DNA of 64,000 nt, from assembly GCF_002217395.1 (NCBI RefSeq), contig NZ_MUHD01000006.1, positions 105,172 to 169,171 on the forward strand. Direction: 5' to 3'. This DNA comes from Flavobacterium plurextorum (GTDB taxonomy: Bacteria; Bacteroidota; Bacteroidia; Flavobacteriales; Flavobacteriaceae). Positions 44,840 to 51,985 of this stretch are shown here, piece after piece. The translations under genes were made by a program, and so were the position numbers. The notes under the pieces were generated by a model. That model was not told where the DNA came from, ran no database searches, and saw only the letters and a program-made list of their open reading frames with translations. Within the stretch, counting starts at the first letter, position 1; each line of letters begins with the position of its first letter.

Positions 44840-45847
44840 TTACAATGATTCTCTTATTATTAATTTTGTCGGCACATAACACTGAATATCCTCTTCATGC
44901 GTAATAAATGCCGCTGCTTTGGTTCCTATTTCTTTAAAATCAGTTGACACAACCGAAATTCCTTTGTATATAAATTTCTTCATTGGCGTTTCGTTATACG
45001 ACAAAAAACCAACGTCTTTTCCCGGCTCAAAATCTTTCTCTTTGCACTGTTCTAAAAAGTGCCCCAAAATCCTGTCGCTTACACTGATATAAGCAATTCC
45101 TTTTTCGATATTGAACTTTTTAGGATCCGTAATAATCTCATATTGAAAATTAAAATCAGTACAGATTTTCTTAAAAAACTCAACCGTTTCATACGGATGA
45201 TTCGTGAAATCCGGATATACAAATTCTATTTTTTTATACTTTCTAAACAAATCAACAGCTTCAATTAAAGCGTCATAAAAAGCTTTTCCAAAATCCTGAA
45301 AAACATAATTATTCGTTTTATCGCCCTGAATATTCCAGTCAATCAAAAGCAATTTATCACTTGAAATCGCCGACAACGTTGGAGCAATATCATTGTGATC
45401 AAAATTCATCACCACATATTTGTAATACTTCCCAATTCCGTTATTGATGATCGTTTTAAAAACATCAATATTATAATGATGAAACTGCACATCAATAATC
45501 ACATTATCAGGCAGATTATTTACAACCGAATGATACAAAACCTCTTTATATGCTTTAAAAGTATCTAAAACCAAAAGCACTTTTCTCGTCTCGCCTGAAA
45601 CGTAATAACCTTTGTTCGGCACAGAATCGATCGTTTTTTGATCCTTTAAAATCGTATACGCTTTAAAAACCGTATCTCTCGATAACTGATTCGTTTTACA
45701 AATACTATTTACCGAAGGAAGTAAATCTCCCTTTTGTAAAATATTCTCTGCAATCGCATTATTAATTCCGTTCACCAACTGTTGGTACTTCGGAATATCA
45801 CTATCGTGATTAATTATAAACTCAAATTTTTCTTCTTCTTTTAGCAT
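44840..45847 (-). CDS. XylR-like regulator: GntR-type helix-turn-helix fused to a LacI/PBP1-type sugar sensor
   Basis: A 335-residue hybrid. Residues 1-75 are a GntR winged helix (IPKYQQLVNGINNAIAENILQKGDLLPSVNSICKTNQLSRDTVFKAYTIL). Residues ~85-335 have the periplasmic-binding-protein fold of LacI sensors (VLLVLDTFKAYKEVLY, KDVGFLSYNETPMKKFIYKGISVVSTDFKEIGTKAAAFI). Such hybrids regulate xylose genes in Bacteroidota. It is the first gene of xylR-xylB-xylA, with xylB 2 bp away, and the direct repeats around its own start codon may be its operator. Xylose is the probable effector. Confidence 0.86.
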   Translation of the reverse strand: MLKEEEKFEFIINHDSDIPKYQQLVNGINNAIAENILQKGDLLPSVNSICKTNQLSRDTVFKAYTILKDQKTIDSVPNKGYYVSGETRKVLLVLDTFKAYKEVLYHSVVNNLPDNVIIDVQFHHYNIDVFKTIINNGIGKYYKYVVMNFDHNDIAPTLSAISSDKLLLIDWNIQGDKTNNYVFQDFGKAFYDALIEAVDLFRKYKKIEFVYPDFTNHPYETVEFFKKICTDFNFQYEIITDPKKFNIEKGIAYISVSDRILGHFLEQCKEKDFEPGKDVGFLSYNETPMKKFIYKGISVVSTDFKEIGTKAAAFITHEEDIQCYVPTKLIIRESL

Positions 45848-45877
45848 ACCGTTCTGTTCCGTTCTGTTATGCTAAAA
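45839..45877 (-). promoter_or_regulatory. Inverted repeat enclosing two tandem 10-mers around the xylR start codon
   Basis: TTTTAGCATA (45839-45848) and TATGCTAAAA (45868-45877) are exact complements. Between and overlapping them, CCGTTCTGTT occurs twice in tandem (45849-45858, 45859-45868). On the minus strand the xylR ATG (45847-45845) sits inside the 3' arm. It could be an operator for XylR or an RNA hairpin hiding the start codon. Confidence 0.6.
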
Positions 45878-46142
45878 TAGGCAATTTCTTTTTATAAAAA
45901 ATTATTTTTTACATGAATTATGTTATTTTTTAAAAGCTGTTTATTGTATTAGTTTGGGCATGTCCCGCCGAAAAAGCGGGTCAGGCTTTCCGCTTCAATC
46001 TTTTGTTTCATTTCATTGCACAAAAGGATTTCCACTTCAATCCCTCATGCAAAACGTTTTCAAAAGAACATTTCCGTGATATTTGTCATTTCAATTTAGC
46101 TCTAGAAGAGCGTAATATTTATAGAAAATTCCAATTCCCACA

Positions 46143-46211
46143 GATTAAAAGCTCCAACGGAGCGACACACTTGCCACAAATAATATACCGCCCCGCTGGA
46201 GCTTTTAATCT
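46143..46211. repeat. Intergenic inverted repeat, REP-like
   Basis: AGATTAAAAGCTCC (46143-46156) and GGAGCTTTTAATCT (46198-46211) pair perfectly over 14 bp; CGGAGCG inside adds further pairing. Another GC-rich hairpin, CCCGC...GCGGG, lies at 45964-45980. The rest of the 45848-46251 gap has no supported gene. Confidence 0.7.
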
Positions 46212-46251
46212 CTGGAAATATATCTCCTATAAATATGCCGTCCCTCTGGGA

Positions 46252-47994
46252 CTATTTCTCAAAATGTTCACTCGACGCATACATCGCTAAATACGTTCCC
46301 ACAAATCCGCCTGCTTCTTTTGTGCTCAAAATTGATCCATCGACATCTTTACTTAATAAAACCCAATCTGCATTTTGAGCTGTTTTATAATAAAAACTAT
46401 ACAATCTTCCGTTTCCTTCAATTTTTACAAACAATGTTTTATCAGAATCTGAAAGCTCTTTTTTCGAAATAATCTCTGATTTTCCGCTATTGATTTTCTC
46501 TGCTGTTCTTTCAACAAAAACTTCTTCTTTTCCGTTTGAATTTAGACGCTTTCCAATTAAAAAATAATGTTTTTCATTTTGAAAAGCTGTTAAACCAGCT
46601 GTTTGTAAAATATCTCTCGGACTAAACTCCAATTTAATAGAAGCTTGAAATTTTAAATGCTGCTGTCTTCTTCCAATAAAAGAAAAATTAGTTTCGGTAT
46701 GAATCGATTCTTTTCTCGGTTTAATTAATAATTTTCCATTCGTTAATTCATACCATTTTTCAGAAGGAGTTCTTATCAAATTCCATTTCAAACTCAATTC
46801 ATTCGAATCAAAATTATCATGCCAAATAAAATTCCCATTATTGGGTTCTATTTTTTCTTTTGAAAGAGGCAAATTCGGACGTTTATTTTTCATCGGAATT
46901 GGTTCGTTTCCGCCTTTAATTTCCGGCCAGCCATTCTTCCATTCAACAGGCATCATAAAAGTTTCTCTTCCCGTATTGTATAAATCTCCTTCATAAGGTC
47001 GACATCCTAAAAATACAGACCACCATTCGCCATTTGGAAGTTCTACAAAATCAGCATGACCTGTAGTCGAAATTAAGTTTTTACGATTTGGATCTAAATG
47101 CAACTGCGTTAAAATAGGGTTCGAAGCATAACTTTCATAAGGTCCATAAACGTTCTTGCTTCTAAAAACAACTTCTGAGTGATTAAAACCTGTTCCGCCT
47201 TGAGCGCAGATCATATAATAAAATCCGTCTTTTTTAAGTACATGCGGACCTTCAATCCAAACGGGCTTTTTAGCCATATCGGTTCCGCCGTTAATAACCA
47301 ATTTGGGAGCTGTTGTGGTTTTTTGTTTTTCCAAATCGTATTCGAGCATATAAATGGCACGATGTCCATCATGAAGCGAAACATTATTTGGCGGAGGTCC
47401 GTTATGCGTAATGTATACTTTCCCATCTTCATCAAAGAAAATATCTGGATCGATTCCGTTAACTTCAGGGAGCACAATTGGATTTGACCAAGGGCCAGTC
47501 GGATTTTTAGCTGTAACAATAAAATTACCTACTCCGCTCACATTGGTGCAAATGACATAAAAAATGCCTTTATGATATCGAATAGTTGGTGCGTACATTC
47601 CGCCCGATAATCGGGAATTTCCAAAATCAGCCTGTTCACGACGGTTTATAATATTCCCTATTTGTTTCCAATTAACCAAGTCAGTACTTTCAAAAATGGG
47701 CAATCCTGGAAAATAGCAAAAAGAGGAATTTACTAAATAAAACTTGTCCTCAACCCTGCAGATTGTAGGATCTGCATAAAATCCAGCCAAAATCGGATTT
47801 AGATATTCACTTTCAGACTTAGATAAGTTAATATAAGCATCATCATTTCCTCGGTAATCAAACCAATCAAAAACGGCGTAATCAGAATACACAACCGATT
47901 GTGATTTTTGTGAAATTTTTTTACACGAAGAAAAAGCACTCATTAAAATGACTGCGCTTACTAATTTAATATCTAATCTTTTTGTTCTAAACAT
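46252..47994 (-). CDS. GH43 beta-xylosidase/arabinofuranosidase with C-terminal beta-sandwich, lipoprotein
   Basis: A 580-residue protein with a lipoprotein signal (AVILMSAFSSC). The five-bladed propeller starts YLNPILAGFYADPTICRV (base Asp) and continues GIDPDIFFDEDGKVYI (pKa-modulating Asp) and KPVWIEGPHVLKKDGFYYM (acid Glu). The domain from about residue 390 on (NFIWHDNFDSNELSLKWNLIRTPSEKWYEL) is the GH43-associated beta-sandwich. Reading suggests exo-xylosidase activity on xylo-oligosaccharides in the periplasm. It is third in the operon MFS-GH43-GH43, 23 bp after the previous gene. One LacI-type operator sequence lies inside it at 47892-47901. Confidence 0.92.
   Translation of the reverse strand: MFRTKRLDIKLVSAVILMSAFSSCKKISQKSQSVVYSDYAVFDWFDYRGNDDAYINLSKSESEYLNPILAGFYADPTICRVEDKFYLVNSSFCYFPGLPIFESTDLVNWKQIGNIINRREQADFGNSRLSGGMYAPTIRYHKGIFYVICTNVSGVGNFIVTAKNPTGPWSNPIVLPEVNGIDPDIFFDEDGKVYITHNGPPPNNVSLHDGHRAIYMLEYDLEKQKTTTAPKLVINGGTDMAKKPVWIEGPHVLKKDGFYYMICAQGGTGFNHSEVVFRSKNVYGPYESYASNPILTQLHLDPNRKNLISTTGHADFVELPNGEWWSVFLGCRPYEGDLYNTGRETFMMPVEWKNGWPEIKGGNEPIPMKNKRPNLPLSKEKIEPNNGNFIWHDNFDSNELSLKWNLIRTPSEKWYELTNGKLLIKPRKESIHTETNFSFIGRRQQHLKFQASIKLEFSPRDILQTAGLTAFQNEKHYFLIGKRLNSNGKEEVFVERTAEKINSGKSEIISKKELSDSDKTLFVKIEGNGRLYSFYYKTAQNADWVLLSKDVDGSILSTKEAGGFVGTYLAMYASSEHFEK
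47892..47901. promoter_or_regulatory. Intragenic copy of the LacI-type operator
   Basis: CAACCGATTG is the reverse complement of the PUL operator and shares the TTGTGT extension seen at 50705. It lies about 95 bp inside the GH43 gene, so it may act as a roadblock or auxiliary site, or be coincidence. Confidence 0.35.
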
Positions 47995-48017
47995 CTCTTT
48001 TTATTGATAACTAAGGT

Positions 48018-49052
48018 TTAATCCTGTAATCCTCTTATTCCATAAGGATTGATCGTTACGATTGAACCATCCTCGAGATAATCGATTTTGGTTACTTTCA
48101 TACTTCTTAAATGCGTTACGCCTTTTGATAAACTTGAATCATGATAAAATAAATACCATTCACCTTCTACTTCACAAATAGAATGATGCGAAGTCCATCC
48201 TACAACTGGATTCAAAATTCTTCCCTGATATATGAACGGTCCATATGGATTGTCGCCAATCGCATAACAAATAAAATGGGTGTCTCCTGTTGAGTAAGAG
48301 AAATAGTATTTTCCGTTGTATTTATGAACCCATGAAGCTTCAAAAAAACGACGATCATTATCGCCTGCTAAAATTTCATTTCCGCTTTCATCGAGAATTT
48401 TAATCTCTTTTGGTTCTTCAGCAAACTCCAGCATATCATCACGAAGCAAAGCCACAATTGGACCTAAAGCAGACTCTTTTCCAGAAGGTTCTTCATTATC
48501 TTGATCGTATTTATTATTTCGGTATTTCTGCAGTTGACCGCCCCAGATTCCTCCAAAATAAATATAATGTTTCCCATCTACGTCTTCAAAAACTGCAGGA
48601 TCAATGCTGTAACTTCCTTTTATCGCATCTGGTTCTGACTTAAAAGGTCCAGAGGGAGAATCACTGATTGCTACTCCAATTTGGAAAATTCCGTTGGCAC
48701 GTTTTGCTGGAAAATACAAATAATATTTTCCATTTTTATGTGCTGCATCTGGCGCCCACATTTGCTTTTCGGCCCAGGCAACATCATCAACATGCAGTGC
48801 AACACCATTATCTACGGCTTTGGATGAAATGCTGTCCATCGAAAAAACGTGATAATCTTCCATTCCAAAATGATCGCCGTTATCGTTAAAAGGAATTCCT
48901 GCATCTATATCGTGCGACGGATAAATATAAATCTTCCCATTGAATACATGTGCCGACGGATCGGCCGTGTAAATGTGAGAAACTAAAGGCTTTGAAATCG
49001 CCAGTTCATTAATTTCCTCGAAATTAATTTGTTCAATGCTATCTTCAGGCAT
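48018..49052 (-). CDS. GH43-family glycoside hydrolase, cytoplasmic
   Basis: 344 residues with no signal peptide. Propeller motifs: LVSHIYTADPSAHVFNGKIYIYPSHD (Asp), WAPDAAHKNGKYYLYFPAK, YSIDPAVFEDVDGKHYIYFGG (Asp) and RRFFEASWVHKYNGKYYFSY (Glu), followed by WTSHHSICEVEGEWYLFYHD. It resembles GH43 alpha-L-arabinofuranosidases or beta-xylosidases that act on imported oligosaccharides. It lies between the GPH symporter (23 bp) and the lipoprotein GH43, which supports cytoplasmic hydrolysis of transported xylosides. Substrate preference is not readable. Confidence 0.9.
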   Translation of the reverse strand: MPEDSIEQINFEEINELAISKPLVSHIYTADPSAHVFNGKIYIYPSHDIDAGIPFNDNGDHFGMEDYHVFSMDSISSKAVDNGVALHVDDVAWAEKQMWAPDAAHKNGKYYLYFPAKRANGIFQIGVAISDSPSGPFKSEPDAIKGSYSIDPAVFEDVDGKHYIYFGGIWGGQLQKYRNNKYDQDNEEPSGKESALGPIVALLRDDMLEFAEEPKEIKILDESGNEILAGDNDRRFFEASWVHKYNGKYYFSYSTGDTHFICYAIGDNPYGPFIYQGRILNPVVGWTSHHSICEVEGEWYLFYHDSSLSKGVTHLRSMKVTKIDYLEDGSIVTINPYGIRGLQD

Positions 49053-49075
49053 AGTGCTATCTTTATTTTAAATAA

Positions 49076-50509
49076 TTAAGTTCTTCTTTCTTTTAACTCA
49101 GTTTCAATCTGTACTTCCATTTGTTTATTGATTTTATAGAAAAACAGTAATCCGGCTCCAATTAAAAATGGAATTGCAGGAAAAATGCTGACCAATAATT
49201 TGATTCCGTTAATCGCAGATTCAGTTTGTACGGCAGAATTTGGCACATAATGAAAATATCCTAAAAACAATGTTGTTAAAGCACCGCCAATACTTAATCC
49301 CGCTTTTAAACCTACCATCATAGCAGAGAAAATAATAGCTGTCGCACGGCGATTGTTCAACCATTCTGAATAGTCAGCAACATCAGCAATCATCGCCCAA
49401 AGAATCGGGATTGTGATTCCGTAGAAAAATCCGTGTAAAATTTGAGAGAAAAATATCAAACGAATTGATGCTGGCGGAAAGAAATAAAAAGCGATAATAA
49501 ACAACGTTGAAATGAATAAAAACAATCCGAATACATTTCGTTTTCCATATTTATCCGCCAGGTTTTTAGATAACGTAATTCCGATAATCATAAAAATTAT
49601 TCCACCGGCATTAAACAATCCAAATCCAGCTGAAACGGGATCATTACCAAAATGATTCAATCCAATATTGGACAAAGTATCTAAAATAGGCTGAATAAAA
49701 ACTGCTAATTGTTCTTTATCTACATAGTTTTCAAAATAATACACATACGAACCGCCTTTCATTGCCAGCGTAATAAAAACCAAAGTGGTAAGCGAAAGCA
49801 TAATTATCCACGGTCTATTTTTAACTAAATCGCTTAAATCTTCTTTTACACTTGATTTCTGTTCTGGTTTTGGAATAATCCTTTCTTTTGTTGTCAAAAA
49901 AGTGATTAACAACATAATAGTTCCAATAATCGCCAAAACTGTCATTACTTTTTCGATACCAATTGCTTTGTCTCCGTTTCCAGCACTTTTTATAATTCCC
50001 AGCATGAAAACCTGAACAAAAAACTGGGCAAACATAACCGCCACAAAACGATAGGACGACATGCTGTTTCTCTCGGACATATCACCTGTAATTACGCCGC
50101 TTAAAGCGGAATACGGCAGATTATTTCCTGCATAAAAAAGCAATAGCAAAGTATAGGTTACAACAGCATAAATTACTTTTCCTTTATAAGCGAAATCTGG
50201 AGTTGAAAATGCCAATAATGCCACTACTCCAAGCGGAATTGCGGTTGCTAGAATCCAAGGTCTGAATTTTCCCCATTTGGTACTCGTTCTATCTGCTAAA
50301 ACTCCAATTATCGGATTAAAGATAAAGGCGGCAACTAAACCAACAACTAACATAATAATAGAGGAATCTGTTGGCGATAATCCGTAAATATCTGTGTAGA
50401 AATATGCCAAATACGTCATCAAAGTTTGAAAAACTAAATTGGCTGCCAAGTCTCCTAAGCTGTATCCAATTTTTTCTTTGATGGATAATTTTTGTGAAAT
50501 GTTATTCAT
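49076..50509 (-). CDS. GPH-family sugar:cation symporter (MFS superfamily), xyloside/xylose uptake
   Basis: A 477-residue protein with about 12 helices. GPH landmarks are present: KEKIGYSLGDLAANLVFQTLMTYLAYFYTDIYGL at the start, ADRTSTKWGKFRPWILATAIPLG between helices 2 and 3, NLPYSALSGVITGDMSERNSMSSYRF, and ADVADYSEWLNNRRATAIIFSAMMVGLKAGLSIGGAL near the end. The family moves glycosides, pentosides and hexuronides with H+ or Na+. It leads the operon with two GH43 genes. Two LacI-type operators lie upstream, at 50705 and 50783. Confidence 0.92.
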   Translation of the reverse strand: MNNISQKLSIKEKIGYSLGDLAANLVFQTLMTYLAYFYTDIYGLSPTDSSIIMLVVGLVAAFIFNPIIGVLADRTSTKWGKFRPWILATAIPLGVVALLAFSTPDFAYKGKVIYAVVTYTLLLLFYAGNNLPYSALSGVITGDMSERNSMSSYRFVAVMFAQFFVQVFMLGIIKSAGNGDKAIGIEKVMTVLAIIGTIMLLITFLTTKERIIPKPEQKSSVKEDLSDLVKNRPWIIMLSLTTLVFITLAMKGGSYVYYFENYVDKEQLAVFIQPILDTLSNIGLNHFGNDPVSAGFGLFNAGGIIFMIIGITLSKNLADKYGKRNVFGLFLFISTLFIIAFYFFPPASIRLIFFSQILHGFFYGITIPILWAMIADVADYSEWLNNRRATAIIFSAMMVGLKAGLSIGGALTTLFLGYFHYVPNSAVQTESAINGIKLLVSIFPAIPFLIGAGLLFFYKINKQMEVQIETELKERRT

Positions 50510-50567
50510 TTTGTGGTTTGTGGTTAGTTAGTTTCGTTAAATCCTAAAATTAAGAATTTTTGTTTTT

Positions 50568-50680
50568 TTGTCATTTCGAGGAAGGAGAAATCACACTCGG
50601 GATTCAACAAAGATTGGCGACATACTTTGCGGAGCTTCTAGTGTTATTTCTCTCCCGAAGCCACGAGATCGAAATGACAA
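50568..50680. repeat. REP-like inverted repeat (TTGTCATT family)
   Basis: TTGTCATTTCGA (50568-50579) and TCGAAATGACAA (50669-50680) are exact complements, with further partial pairing inside (GAGAAAT with ATTTCTC). The ends match the palindrome at 41565-41604. A partial relative ending CGGAATGACAAA lies near 54733. Confidence 0.72.
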
Positions 50681-50704
50681 CATTGCGTTGAATTTTACTC
50701 AAAA

Positions 50705-50792
50705 CAATCGGTTGTGTAAAATTATACAAAAAAACATATTGTGCAAATTTAGTTTGCTTTATTTCAAGAATATTTTTAAAAACAACCGATTG
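50705..50792. promoter_or_regulatory. Two LacI-type operators upstream of the symporter operon
   Basis: CAATCGGTTG at 50705-50714 and its reverse complement CAACCGATTG at 50783-50792 flank a possible minus-strand -7 box, TAAATTTG (50751-50744). The centres are 78 bp apart. The pair would place the symporter and GH43 genes under the same regulator as susC. Confidence 0.7.
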
Positions 50793-50828
50793 TTAATATT
50801 ATTTCAATTGAATGCTGTTTTTGAACTG

Positions 50829-51938
50829 TTATTCTTCAATTTTCTTCAACTTTAAAATACTGTCGTAAGCTTGTTTATGTTTCAAAGCTGTATCAAATGG
50901 AAGCGGATAATTGGTTCTTCCTTTTATCGGCCAATCATTTAGCCAAGATTGTCCATCATAAACTCCCCAAAAAGTAACTCTGCTAATTTTGTCTTTATGT
51001 TTTAGAAACAGTTTAAAAATTGATGCATAACGCTCTGCTAACTGCGTTTGAACTGAATCTGGTAATTTTTCAGGATATGGATTCATTTTGGCACTTCCTT
51101 CAAATTTCTGATTTATATCGGCTCCTTTTAAATCCCACGGATTTGGCAAAACGGTAATATCCAATTCTGTAAAAGCGACTTTAATTCCTAAAGCCGAATA
51201 TTCTAAAATACTTTTTTCGATTTCTTCTAATGACGGACTTTGCAATCTCCAATGCCCCTGAATACCAACGCCGTCAACTTTTCCTCCTGCAGCTTTTATT
51301 TTTTTGATCAGAGCAATTGCTCCCGCTCTTTTTGCAGGCTCTTCGATATTATAATCATTGTAATATAACTCCGCTTTTGGATCGGCTTTTTCAGCGAGTT
51401 TGAAAGCATCAACTAAATATTTTTCGCCAAGCGTTTTCAAAAAAACAGACGGTCTCAAAGTTCCATCTTCATTCAATGCTTCATTTACGACATCCCAAGA
51501 ATTGATTCTGCCTTTGTATTTCGAAACAATCGTTGTAATATGATCTTTCATAAACGCTTTCATTTCAGTGCTATCCGCAATTTTTTCCATCCATGGCGCT
51601 AATTGACTGTGCCATATCAAAGTATGTCCATGAATGAACATTTTATTCTTTTCGCCGTAAGCCACAAATTTGTCTGATAAGGTAAAATCATATTTATCTT
51701 TTTGCGGATGCGTATACATCGATTTCATTATATTTTCTGCGGTAATCGCATTAAATTCTTTTGTTATCAACGAATCGACTTTTTTGTCTTTTTCTTCAAT
51801 TTGATCCACACTTAAAGCCGTACCAATATAAAAATCGTTTTTATAGGCATCTTTTAATGAAGTCGTTTCTTTCTGCGACGTACAACTCAAGGCCAGCATA
51901 GTCGTGACGGCAACTAAATAAGGTTTAATAAATTTCAT
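50829..51938 (-). CDS. GH10 endo-1,4-beta-xylanase, lipoprotein
   Basis: 369 residues with a lipoprotein signal (TTMLALSC, then TSQKETT) and a compact GH10 barrel without CBM. It has FNAITAENIMKSMYTHPQKDKYDF, IHGHTLIWHSQLAPWM, NSWDVVNEALNEDGTLRPS (acid/base Glu), VGIQGHWRL and KVAFTELDITVLP (nucleophile Glu). It probably cuts shorter decorated xylo-oligosaccharides in the periplasm, complementing the large surface GH10. It follows the GH115 gene by 47 bp and ends the uronate/glucuronidase operon. Confidence 0.95.
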   Translation of the reverse strand: MKFIKPYLVAVTTMLALSCTSQKETTSLKDAYKNDFYIGTALSVDQIEEKDKKVDSLITKEFNAITAENIMKSMYTHPQKDKYDFTLSDKFVAYGEKNKMFIHGHTLIWHSQLAPWMEKIADSTEMKAFMKDHITTIVSKYKGRINSWDVVNEALNEDGTLRPSVFLKTLGEKYLVDAFKLAEKADPKAELYYNDYNIEEPAKRAGAIALIKKIKAAGGKVDGVGIQGHWRLQSPSLEEIEKSILEYSALGIKVAFTELDITVLPNPWDLKGADINQKFEGSAKMNPYPEKLPDSVQTQLAERYASIFKLFLKHKDKISRVTFWGVYDGQSWLNDWPIKGRTNYPLPFDTALKHKQAYDSILKLKKIEE

Positions 51939-51985
51939 ATATTTTTGGTTTAATAGTTAATCATTTCTACTTTAAAATTAGTTTG

